This document shows positions 1 through 7,081 of a DNA stretch of 14,079 nucleotides, one piece after another. This DNA comes from an uncultured Thermomicrobiales bacterium (lineage in GTDB: Bacteria > Chloroflexota > Chloroflexia > Thermomicrobiales > UBA6265), in contig CADCWH010000196.1 in the NCBI GenBank assembly GCA_902806395.1, positions 1 to 14,079 on the forward strand, given 5' to 3'. Each line of letters begins with the position of its first letter. The first letter of the stretch is position 1. The notes below the pieces were generated by a model. That model did not search any database, was not told the DNA's origin, and saw only the letters and a program-made list of their open reading frames with translations. The position numbers were made by a program, and so were the translations under genes.

Positions 1-146
1 GACTGGCATCGAGACACACACCCGCATCGTGCCCGCCCCCAGTTGGACCTGAGTCGCTCCGGTTACATCGGGGCACCCGTTCGACGCGCTCGTCCTACCC
101 GCTGCCGGCCCACGCCCCGACCACGCCTGTCCCGAGGAGAACGACG

Positions 147-1220
147 ATGTCACGCCAGTCATCCAGTCCGTCCGACCGCCTCGCGAACCTGTCCCGGCCG
201 GGGCGGGGTCGCTCCCTCGCGATCGCCGCCACGTTGGTAGCCGGGCTGTTGGCCGCCTGCGGCGACGAGGAGCAGATCGACCCGGTGTCCGTGGCCCCCA
301 CCCTGACCCCGATCTCGATCATCGGCGGGGACCCACCGCTGACCACGGTTGACCTCGCCAGCCCGGACGCGGCAACCCCGATCGGTGCCTCCCCGGTCGC
401 CGGATCCCCATCGGCCGGGAGCCCAGTGGCCGGGACGCCCGTCGCTGGCCCTGCCGTGGCCAGTCCGGAAGCGTCGCCGGTGGCCGCTGACCCGGCCGAT
501 GTCGGTTCATTGGTCGCACGGGCCAACGCCGCCTGGGCCGGCATCCGATCCTACCGGGCGGTCGAGGTCAGTGGGCAGACCGGCACCGTACCCGTGGACA
601 CCGCCGTCACCCCGGGGGCGTCTCCCGTGGCCGCAGCCGGGGAGGTCCTGATCGTGGATGAGGTCGTCTTCCCGGACTCCCGTCACCAGACGATTTCCGA
701 GGGCGGCGTGGGCTCAGAGGTGATCGCCTCCGGCGGCCTGCTCTACATGCGTGGCGCGCTCGCGGCCACCTTCGTGGACCCCGCCGTGGGTCTCAGCTCT
801 TGGGTGATCGTGGACCCCGCCCGCGTCCCGCCGGAGAGCCCTCTCGGCACGTTCGTCTCGCGCTTCGTCGGCGCCGAGGCGACCGCCTTCACCGCGCCCT
901 TCGGGATCCCGTCCGCCGAGACCGCCTCATTGCCGGTCCGGTCACTCGGTCCCGTCACCTCCGGCGTGCGGTCCTGCGTGGCCTATGAAGTCGTCCAGAC
1001 GACCCAGATCGGGGAACGGATCGAGATCGTCCTGGCCATCGACGAGGCCGGACTCGCCTGCTACCAAGAGACGCGGGCGGGCACCATCACCAACCGCGTG
1101 ACCTTCTCCGACTTCGACGCCGACATCGCGATCGTCGCCCCGGCCGGGGCCGTCCCAGCTGCCAACTTCGGGCCGCTCAACGTCCCCGCTGCCTCCCCGG
1201 CCGCGTCTCCGACGTCGTGA
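147..1220 (+). CDS. Secreted lipoprotein, LppX/LolA-like, with Ala-Ser-Pro-Val repeats
   Basis: A predicted lipoprotein of 357 residues. A basic N-terminus and hydrophobic segment (about residues 23-37) end in the lipobox LAAC with Cys38, so signal peptidase II processing and lipid anchoring outside the membrane are expected. Residues 72-114 are a low-complexity linker of SPVAG/TPVAG-type units, and shorter SPVA copies recur near 155-160 and at the C-terminus. Residues about 118-340 form a single globular region that begins with a helix resembling 'ARANAAWAGIRSYRAVE' and continues with beta-rich sequence. This layout recalls the LppX/LprG/LolA fold family, but I cannot name a ligand. The ATG at 147 is preceded by GAGGAGA at 134-140. 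The downstream gene converges, so it is probably transcribed alone. Lipoprotein status is firm, family is moderate, function is unknown. Confidence 0.8.
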   Translation: MSRQSSSPSDRLANLSRPGRGRSLAIAATLVAGLLAACGDEEQIDPVSVAPTLTPISIIGGDPPLTTVDLASPDAATPIGASPVAGSPSAGSPVAGTPVAGPAVASPEASPVAADPADVGSLVARANAAWAGIRSYRAVEVSGQTGTVPVDTAVTPGASPVAAAGEVLIVDEVVFPDSRHQTISEGGVGSEVIASGGLLYMRGALAATFVDPAVGLSSWVIVDPARVPPESPLGTFVSRFVGAEATAFTAPFGIPSAETASLPVRSLGPVTSGVRSCVAYEVVQTTQIGERIEIVLAIDEAGLACYQETRAGTITNRVTFSDFDADIAIVAPAGAVPAANFGPLNVPAASPAASPTS

Positions 1221-1246
1221 CGGGCACGTTCACCGGGGCGTGACGA

Positions 1247-1278
1247 ACCATACCGGCCGGTTCGCCGGTCGGTATGGT
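1247..1278. terminator. UUCG-loop hairpin between convergent genes
   Basis: Two 14-base arms (ACCATACCGGCCGG and CCGGTCGGTATGGT) pair around a TTCG tetraloop, with one G-U/mismatch position depending on strand. It lies between the lipoprotein stop and the aroF stop, where a bidirectional terminator would be expected. Neither side has a clean T-run, so termination is inferred from stem strength and position. Confidence 0.65.
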
Positions 1279-1342
1279 CGACGGGCGCGGGTTTAATGAG
1301 CATGGCGCGGCAACTTCGTCGGCCCCGGTGGCGTCCCCGGAG

Positions 1343-2386
1343 TCAGGCGAGCACGAGGTCACCCACGTCGACCGGGCTGTGGTCGTTGGCCGATTCCTCC
1401 AGCGCCGCGTGCATGGCCACCACCGAGCGCCGGATACGGGCCAACTCGGCCGGCACGATCGTCTGGGCGGCGTCACAGAGGGATCGCTCCGGGTCGGGAT
1501 GGGCCTCGATGATCAGGCCGTCCGCCCCGGCGGCGATCCCGGCCAGGGCCATCCTGCCCACCAGGGAGCGCTTCCCAGTGCCGTGGCTGGGATCCACGAT
1601 GACCGGCAAGTGCGATAGTTCCTTCGCCAGCGGTACGGCGTTGAGGTCCAGCGAGAATCGAAGCAGCGGGTCGAACCCGCGCACGCCCCGCTCGCAGAGG
1701 ACCACGTTGGGATTCCCGCCCGACAGGATGTACTCGGCGCTCATCAGCCACTCTTCGACCGTCGCCGAGAAGCCCCGCTTCAGCAACACCGGAGTGTCGG
1801 TCGCCCCGACGCGCCGCAGCAGCGGGAAATTCGCCATGTTCCGGGCCCCGATCTGGATCATGTCGGCGTAGCCCGCGACGAGTTCGACCTGCTCCGGCTC
1901 CAGCACCTCGGTCACCACCGGCAGCCCCGTCACCGCGCGAGCCGCCGCAAGGTGCTCCAGTCCCGCCTCGCCGAACCCCTGGAAGGCGTACGGTGAGCTG
2001 CGGGGCTTGAAGGCCCCCCCACGCAGGATGTCCGCGCCGGCGGCCTTGACGGCCTCGGCCGCCCCGATCATCTCGTCCCGACCCTCGACCACGCACGGCC
2101 CGGCCATCAGGACCGGCCGGCCGCCACCGATCTCGACTCCGCCTACTCGGACCACGCTTGGGCCCCGGTGCTCCCGGCTGGCCAGCATGTACGGCTTGTG
2201 CGCGCCGGAGACGGCACCGATGCCCGGCAAGTCGAGCAGGTCGGCGGAGATGGCACCGTCCACCCCGATCACCGTCGCTCCGCGGCCATCGGGCATCACC
2301 CGGGCTTGGCGTCCCGCTTCCCGGGCCGAACCGACGATGGCATCGAGGGTGGCGCGGGGGGCATCTGCGGTCAGCGAGATCAACAT
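1343..2386 (-). CDS. aroF: 3-deoxy-7-phosphoheptulonate synthase (DAHP synthase, type I-beta)
   Basis: Condenses phosphoenolpyruvate with erythrose 4-phosphate, the first step of the shikimate pathway to Trp, Phe and Tyr. The 347 residues match the Thermotoga-type enzyme in layout. Residues 1-70 are the small ferredoxin-like regulatory domain, which binds aromatic end products in that family. The TIM barrel follows. Visible motifs are AGPC (95-98), KPRSSPY (127-133), QIGARN (178-183), LLKRG (201-205) and DPSH (265-268). Expected metal ligands are Cys98, His268, Glu294 and Asp305, each offset by four from the Thermotoga enzyme numbering as I recall it. The ATG at 2386 was chosen because AGGAGG (2396-2401) sits 9 nt upstream and the protein then begins like its family. 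An in-frame start at 2467 would translate through the terminator and is rejected. No promoter is visible between the upstream terminator and this start, so expression should depend on readthrough from the leader. Confidence 0.95.
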   Translation of the reverse strand: MLISLTADAPRATLDAIVGSAREAGRQARVMPDGRGATVIGVDGAISADLLDLPGIGAVSGAHKPYMLASREHRGPSVVRVGGVEIGGGRPVLMAGPCVVEGRDEMIGAAEAVKAAGADILRGGAFKPRSSPYAFQGFGEAGLEHLAAARAVTGLPVVTEVLEPEQVELVAGYADMIQIGARNMANFPLLRRVGATDTPVLLKRGFSATVEEWLMSAEYILSGGNPNVVLCERGVRGFDPLLRFSLDLNAVPLAKELSHLPVIVDPSHGTGKRSLVGRMALAGIAAGADGLIIEAHPDPERSLCDAAQTIVPAELARIRRSVVAMHAALEESANDHSPVDVGDLVLA

Positions 2387-2433
2387 CGCGGTGGTCCTCC
2401 TGTGAGCGCTAGCGGTGATCGTCCGGACGGGAC

Positions 2434-2448
2434 CCCGGCGTCGCCGGG
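2434..2448 (-). other. Small GC hairpin between attenuator and aroF ribosome binding site
   Basis: CCCGGC and GCCGGG pair around a three-base loop, just downstream of the terminator T-run and upstream of the aroF AGGAGG. It may stabilise the readthrough transcript or do nothing. Only the inverted repeat itself is directly seen. Confidence 0.4.
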
Positions 2449-2452
2449 CAAC

Positions 2453-2477
2453 AAAAAACCGAGGCATCGGCCTCGGT
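2453..2477 (-). terminator. Intrinsic terminator in the aroF leader (putative attenuator)
   Basis: On the minus strand, ACCGAGGC pairs perfectly with GCCTCGGT around a CGAT loop and is followed directly by a run of T residues, a textbook Rho-independent terminator. It lies after the leader ORF stop and 51 nt before the aroF ribosome binding site. No second promoter is seen between it and aroF, so it should decide whether polymerase reaches aroF. An alternative pairing of TGGCCT, which overlaps the leader ORF stop codon region, with the AGGCCG of the terminator's 5' half could act as a weak antiterminator (six pairs, one of them G-U). Confidence 0.8.
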
Positions 2478-2509
2478 CACCCGGCTTCGCTGGTCTCCTC
2501 TCGGGGCAA

Positions 2510-2665
2510 TCAGGCCATACGCACCTCATGCCCGACCAACGCAGCCGGGGACAGATAGGACGTAAAGCGCCAGGACCCCGTCACGGGAGACACGCCGAAG
2601 GACACCACGGGGTCCGTGGTGCCGCCTGAGATTTCGGTCGCGGTCTCGGGGTGCCGGTCAGTCAT
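2510..2665 (-). CDS. Putative aroF leader peptide (51 residues) with a Trp/Phe/Tyr cluster
   Basis: A small ORF running from the promoter towards aroF. Residues 32-37 read WRFTSY, so all three aromatic amino acids made downstream of DAHP synthase occur within six codons. Only Phe23 is another aromatic. By hand, about 82% of codons end in G or C, in line with real genes here. The A of the ATG is the seventh base after the -10 box, so the messenger would be leaderless and would need no Shine-Dalgarno. The stop codon lies 33 nt before the terminator stem. The arrangement suggests a ribosome-stalling leader peptide that senses charged aromatic tRNAs. Against this, single rather than tandem codons are used and 51 codons is long for a leader. 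It could instead be an independent small protein. I do not recognise a family. Confidence 0.6.
   Translation of the reverse strand: MTDRHPETATEISGGTTDPVVSFGVSPVTGSWRFTSYLSPAALVGHEVRMA
2601..2623 (-). other. Hairpin inside the leader ORF
   Basis: GGCACCACGG and CCGTGGTGTC (minus strand) pair over ten positions with one G-U, leaving a three-base loop. It covers codons about 15-22 of the leader ORF, ahead of the Trp/Phe/Tyr cluster. In an attenuator it could be a polymerase pause hairpin that lets the first ribosome catch up. The role is inferred. Confidence 0.5.
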
Positions 2666-2671
2666 GCGCGT

Positions 2672-2700
2672 ACCCTACCGCCCGGTTTGGGAGGTGTCAA
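2672..2700 (-). promoter_or_regulatory. Sigma-70-type promoter for the aroF leader transcript
   Basis: On the minus strand, TTGACA (2700-2695) and TAGGGT (2677-2672) are separated by exactly 17 bases. The -35 box is perfect and the -10 keeps the TA...T positions. Start of transcription about seven bases after the -10 falls on the A of the leader ORF start codon at 2665. Confidence 0.8.
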
Positions 2701-2888
2701 GTCCAGCGAAATCTGGGACGGCACCACACTGAGCAGCCAACGCGGCACTCGGTCGTCTTGATCCATTCCGGTGCGCCCGCAGGGAACGCAGGCGCTACAC
2801 TGGTCCCGACCTGGCGATCAACCCCGCCCCGACGATGCGTGACCCTGCATTCTCCGACCCCGCGACAATAGCAAGGAGACCAGCCGCC

Positions 2889-3557
2889 GTGCCCGGCGCC
2901 CCGTCCGATCCCTCAGACCCCACCGTGCTCCGCCCTCTGACCCTTTCCCTCGACCCCGCCCTCGACCGGGCGGCAGTGGTCGGATGGGAAGCGTGGGAGG
3001 CGGCCGCCGCCGAAGCGGGGTCGCGGCGAGTGGTCGCCTGGCTCTTGCGCCGGATCGATCCCGAGGGCGGGGAGGCGGCAGACGATTTCCAAGACACCGT
3101 GGAGACGCTCCTCGGCGCGAGCGACCCCGACGACCGGGTCATGGCCCGTGCCGAGTTGGCCGAATTCCTGACCGGCCACGACGACCTGATGGCCGATACC
3201 CTCTGGGACGGCGTCCTCAGCCACGCCGAGGCCACCGGCGACGGTGACATGCTGCTCGACGCCATCGGCCACCTGGCCGCGATCGCCGAGGACCACGGTG
3301 ACCCCCTCGCCGCCGCCGAGTACCACCTCGCCTATCTTGCCTGGCGCCGCCAGCCGGACAACGCCGGCGATCCTGAGGACGTCCAGGCGACGTTTGAGGA
3401 GGTAATTCGCCTCGCCGAGCGTGATGGGGCCCGGGCCGAGGCTGCCCTCTTCGAGTTCCGCCTGGCCAGCTTCACCCGTCTAGCCGAGGCCGACGACCCC
3501 CGTGCCTCCGAGGGCGACTGGGAAGCCGATCCCACCCCCTACCCCATCTGGGCCTGA
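2889..3557 (+). CDS. Hypothetical acidic, helical (TPR-like) protein
   Basis: A 222-residue protein that I do not recognise. It is strongly acidic, rich in Ala, Asp and Glu, with no signal peptide or membrane segment, so cytoplasmic. From about residue 25 to 205 it reads as successive amphipathic helices (for example AELAEFL, LLDAIGHLAAIAED, AAAEYHLAYLAWRR, AEAALFEFRLASFTRLAE), reminiscent of tetratricopeptide or HEAT-type repeats without a clean consensus. It ends in the Pro/Trp tail TPYPIWA. The GTG at 2889 is chosen because AAGGAG (2873-2878) lies 10 nt upstream; an in-frame ATG at 2835 has no such site. A TACACT -10-like box at 2796-2801 lies in the divergent gap with aroF, but no matching -35 was found. 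Confidence 0.7.
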   Translation: MPGAPSDPSDPTVLRPLTLSLDPALDRAAVVGWEAWEAAAAEAGSRRVVAWLLRRIDPEGGEAADDFQDTVETLLGASDPDDRVMARAELAEFLTGHDDLMADTLWDGVLSHAEATGDGDMLLDAIGHLAAIAEDHGDPLAAAEYHLAYLAWRRQPDNAGDPEDVQATFEEVIRLAERDGARAEAALFEFRLASFTRLAEADDPRASEGDWEADPTPYPIWA

Positions 3558-3655
3558 CCGCACTGGCTACTCGGTGCCTTCTTGCCGATTGCCGAGACGC
3601 GTTCTGCCCTCTGTCGACACTGGTACGTCCCTTGCTGTGATGGTCCCCAGAGGTG

Positions 3656-3670
3656 ACTGGACCGTCCAGT
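3656..3670. promoter_or_regulatory. 15-bp dyad upstream of sodA
   Basis: ACTGGAC and GTCCAGT are perfect reverse complements around one central base. It is 64 bp upstream of the sodA start, a position suited to a repressor operator or a 5'-UTR hairpin. No regulator family is recognised. Confidence 0.4.
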
Positions 3671-3691
3671 GCTTCGGTCGGGGAAGCGTGA

Positions 3692-3715
3692 GATCGCGCC
3701 CGCCCCGCCGCGATC
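3692..3715 (+). promoter_or_regulatory. Hairpin just before the sodA ribosome binding site
   Basis: GATCGCG and CGCGATC pair around a ten-base GC-rich loop, ending six bases before the GAGGAGGA ribosome binding site (3721-3728). It could protect the messenger's 5' end or tune initiation. Only the inverted repeat is directly seen. Confidence 0.45.
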
Positions 3716-3734
3716 ACCAAGAGGAGGACAACAG

Positions 3735-4352
<618 letters not shown>

Positions 4353-4400
4353 GCAACACCGCGATCTCTCGGTAACCCATCACCGGGGAGCCGTGCCGCA

Positions 4401-4443
4401 CGACGACCCACCGGCTGGCACCACGCCGCCCGGTGGGTCGTCG
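4401..4443 (+). terminator. 14-bp hairpin downstream of sodA (putative terminator)
   Basis: CGACGACCCACCGG and CCGGTGGGTCGTCG pair perfectly around a 15-base loop, 48 bases after the sodA stop. There is no T-run after it, so it is either a non-canonical terminator or a 3'-end stabilising hairpin. Confidence 0.55.
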
Positions 4444-4611
4444 CGTCTGACTGTCCCCGTGACCACCCCAGTCGCCGGGGCCGATTCCCCCGCCGTCGCC
4501 CGGCATACCAGGTACCTGCGTTCGGGACTGAAAGTCACCGACGCTGGTCCGACGCGTGCGTTCTCCGCGGTCCGGCACCCCGCACGATAGCCGGCCATTT
4601 CGGATCGTGGC

Positions 4612-4624
4612 GCACCCTGGGTGC
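4612..4624. promoter_or_regulatory. 13-bp dyad directly upstream of the recQ ribosome binding site
   Basis: GCACCC and GGGTGC flank a single T, ending two bases before the GGAG (4627-4630) used by recQ. It could be an operator. With a one-base centre it is a poor RNA hairpin. It does not resemble the CGAAC-N4-GTTCG LexA box. Confidence 0.3.
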
Positions 4625-4636
4625 CCGGAGTGATTC

Positions 4637-6415
4637 TTGAACAACCTTTCAGAGGTCCGTCCCACTCGTCTCCCCGTGCCTGTCAGCACGTCAGCCGGCG
4701 GTGCAGCGACCATCACGACGCTCACCGGCACCGTCGATACGGCCCTGGTGTCGTCGTCCGAGTTATCCGACGACGGTCGGTCACCCGACATCCGGGCGGT
4801 CGCACGGGAGCGATTCGGCTATGAGACCCTTCTCCCTGGCCAGGAGTCGGCGATCTCGGCGGTCCTGCGCGGCGAGGACACCCTTGCCATTCTCCCGACG
4901 GGCGGGGGCAAGTCCGCCATTTACCAGATTGCCGGCCACATGACCCCCGGTGCCACCCTCGTCATCTCCCCGCTCCTCGCCCTGCAGCGCGACCAGGTCA
5001 TCGCCCTGGGGCAGCACGCGGTGGGGGCAGCCGCCGAGATCAACTCGACGGTCTCCCGTGCCGAGCGAGAGCAGACGTTCGCTGCCCTCGCTGCTGGTGA
5101 CATCGAGTTCGTCTTCCTGGCGCCTGAGCAGTTCGCCCACGACGACGTGGTGTCCGCCCTAGCCGCCGCCACGGTCAGCCTGGTCGTCATCGATGAGGCC
5201 CACTGCGTCAGCGAGTGGGGCCATGACTTTCGCCCCGACTACCTGCGACTCGGCAACGTGATCGAGGCCATGGGCCACCCGACCGTCGTTGCCCTGACCG
5301 CGACCGCATCGCCACCGGTCCGGGAAGAGATCATCGACCTGCTCCGGCTCCGCGACCCGGCGATCGTGGTCACCGGATTCGACCGGCCCAACATCTCTCT
5401 GGCCGTCGAGTCGTTCATCGAGGGTCGGGACGGACCCGGGGCCAAGCGCACCGCCCTGGTGGAGCGAGTGGTCGCCACGCCCGGCCCCGGCATCGTCTAC
5501 TGCGCCACCCGGCGCCACGTCGACGAAGTCGCCGCGGAGTTGTCCGATCGCGGAGTCGCGGCCGCCCCCTACCATGCGGGCATGCGAACCCCCGACCGGG
5601 AGGAGACGCAGGCGGCCTTCATGTCGGGCGACGTTCAGGTGATCGTCGCCACGACCGCCTTCGGCATGGGAATCGACAAGCCCGATGTCCGGTTCGTCTT
5701 TCACCACGACATCAGCGACTCGATCGATAGCTATTATCAGGAGATCGGCCGGGCCGGTCGCGATGGCGAAGCGGCCCAGGCGACGCTTTTCTTCGCCGAG
5801 AGAGACCTCCAGCTCCGGCGCTTCTTCGCTGGCACCGGCGGACTGGACAACGACGAACTGGCCCGGGTGGTCGAACTCGTTCGCATCCACGGCGGTCCAA
5901 TCCCGGTTTCCGCCCTGCAAGACGCGCTTCACGTTTCGGAGACCCGCGTCGTGCGGATCGTGAACCGCCTGACGGAGGTCGGCGCCCTGAACTTGGACGC
6001 CGACGGTGCCCTGTACCCCGGCGATCGCACCGAGCCGGCCGAGGACCTCGCGGCCGAGGCCAACCGTCTGCAGGAAGACCACCGCGGCTTCGAGCGGACC
6101 AGGACCGACATGGTCCGGGGCTACGCCGACACCACCCGATGCCGGCGCCAATACCTCCTCGCCTACTTTGGTGAATATCTCGATGGTCCCTGTCGGAACT
6201 GCGACACCTGCGCGTCCGGCACCGCCCTGGTTGAGGCCCCGGCCGACGACGGCCCGTTCGTGGTCGGTCGTGCCGTCACGCACCGCTCCTGGGGGGAAGG
6301 AATCGTGGTCCGCCGGGAGGACGAGGCGATCGTGGTGCTGTTCGAGTCGGCCGGATATCGGACGCTCGACCTGCGCCTGGTGATCGACGAGGCCCTGCTG
6401 GAACCGACAGGTTGA
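4637..6415 (+). CDS. recQ: ATP-dependent DNA helicase RecQ
   Basis: A 3'-5' superfamily 2 helicase for recombination and repair. The 592 residues show the ordered motifs: motif 0 (FGYETLLPGQ, 60-69), Walker A PTGGGKS with Lys92, motif Ia ISPLLAL, DEAH box 186-189 in DEAHCVSEWGHDFRPDY, motif III LTATA, motif IV VYCATR, motif V ATTAFGMGIDKPDVR and motif VI YYQEIGRAGRDG with its arginine fingers. The zinc site has four cysteines (502, 519, 522, 525). There is no HRDC domain. Instead residues 537-592 form a small beta-type tail (VGRAVTHRSWGEGIVV...VLFESAGYRTLDL). The first 50 residues are low-complexity, so the start is less certain. TTG at 4637 is favoured because GGAG lies six bases upstream and no better start precedes the helicase core. 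It stands alone, 284 bp after sodA. Confidence 0.95.
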   Translation: MNNLSEVRPTRLPVPVSTSAGGAATITTLTGTVDTALVSSSELSDDGRSPDIRAVARERFGYETLLPGQESAISAVLRGEDTLAILPTGGGKSAIYQIAGHMTPGATLVISPLLALQRDQVIALGQHAVGAAAEINSTVSRAEREQTFAALAAGDIEFVFLAPEQFAHDDVVSALAAATVSLVVIDEAHCVSEWGHDFRPDYLRLGNVIEAMGHPTVVALTATASPPVREEIIDLLRLRDPAIVVTGFDRPNISLAVESFIEGRDGPGAKRTALVERVVATPGPGIVYCATRRHVDEVAAELSDRGVAAAPYHAGMRTPDREETQAAFMSGDVQVIVATTAFGMGIDKPDVRFVFHHDISDSIDSYYQEIGRAGRDGEAAQATLFFAERDLQLRRFFAGTGGLDNDELARVVELVRIHGGPIPVSALQDALHVSETRVVRIVNRLTEVGALNLDADGALYPGDRTEPAEDLAAEANRLQEDHRGFERTRTDMVRGYADTTRCRRQYLLAYFGEYLDGPCRNCDTCASGTALVEAPADDGPFVVGRAVTHRSWGEGIVVRREDEAIVVLFESAGYRTLDLRLVIDEALLEPTG

Positions 6416-6587
6416 GCGCCCATGCCGCTCACGTTGCGTCCGTCGTGCGCTGCGGTGCACGCTGGTCGCCGTGACGCTACAGCGACGACTCCCAATGTGG
6501 CATATCCTGTGCATGGGGCGATCGACGAAGATCGCGTCACGCCAGCCTCCTAAACACCTCGAACGACCCGAATGCGGAGTGACACCG

Positions 6588-6713
6588 ATGACCTCCCACC
6601 TCGCCACCATCGTCGAGCACCTTCGCCGGATCCTCTTTGGCTCCCCCGTCCCCCAGCCCGTCCCGGTCCCCGTCCGCGTCGAGCCGCGCAGGGTGAGTGT
6701 CACCCGCCGCTGA
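6588..6713 (+). CDS. Small basic 41-residue protein, unknown function
   Basis: A short ORF with a good ribosome binding site (CGGAG at 6575-6579, eight bases before the ATG). The predicted peptide has an amphipathic helix-like start (HLATIVEHLRRILFG) and then a Pro-Val stretch (PVPQPVPVPV) and a basic C-terminus with five Arg. There is no signal peptide or membrane segment. The alternative start at 6471 in the same frame lacks a ribosome binding site. I do not recognise a family. It lies between recQ and the transhydrogenase operon, separated from both. A TATCCT box (6503-6508) and a GCGATC/GATCGC hairpin (6518-6535) precede it, but no -35 box was found. Confidence 0.5.
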   Translation: MTSHLATIVEHLRRILFGSPVPQPVPVPVRVEPRRVSVTRR

Positions 6714-7081
6714 ACCCAGCTGACCCAATCCAGTATTCCGGGGTAGTCGCGTCCACCTGCGGCGGTCGTGGTGCCCCGGGTTGACCGACCGTAGTTCTAG
6801 TGTGTCCCTCTTCAGGCCCTGGCATACCCCCGCCCTTGCGATTGGTGCGTCCGGCGCTGCCTGCTTCCCCGTACCATCATTCGCCACGATGCCACCCGTG
6901 CGTCCCCACGTTCCCGCACTTGCGCTTTTCCCAGGATGCGTGAAGATACGCACCGGGCGAGACGGCTCGGGGCGGCCATGCCTTCCCCGCCGCCGGGCCC
7001 GTGACGACCGGGCGGAGACTCCGTAATGGCCACCCGCCAAAGCCGGTCCGGCAGATCGCGTGAGTGGGGAGTGGCGAGACG
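6714..7081 (+). other. Gap before pntAA: probable promoter and structured 5' leader, no gene seen
   Basis: No convincing gene is present. The region nearest pntAA is rich in inverted repeats: TGCGT/ACGCA around 6938-6953, a GGCGG/CCGCC stem near 6974-6992, and two perfect 11-base palindromes, CGGAGACTCCG (7012-7022) and GCCGGTCCGGC (7043-7053). A TTGCGC with 17-base spacing to AAGATA near 6922-6950 is at best a weak promoter. An 81-codon ORF here (6781-7026) has no ribosome binding site and is not supported. A regulatory leader is possible, but I could not match it to a known riboswitch. Confidence 0.35.

Noticed and set aside
43..69. Possible promoter TTGGAC...TACATC before the lipoprotein gene
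   Set aside because: The spacer is only 15 bases and the -10 match is weak.
2387..2467. A longer aroF reading frame starting at 2467
   Set aside because: It would translate through the terminator T-run, has no ribosome binding site, and adds an Arg-rich segment with no family counterpart. The start at 2386 has AGGAGG at good spacing.
2590..2640. T-box-like string (AGGCGGCACCACGG) in the aroF leader
   Set aside because: It lacks the UGGN core in register, lies near the 5' end instead of just before the terminator, and is fully explained by a hairpin inside the leader ORF.
5159..6703. 514-codon antisense ORF opposite recQ
   Set aside because: It is a shadow frame typical of GC-rich genes. 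The plus strand carries every RecQ motif.
6781..7026. 81-codon ORF between recQ and pntAA
   Set aside because: It has no ATG or GTG start and no ribosome binding site, codon choice is mixed, and the product shows no recognisable feature.
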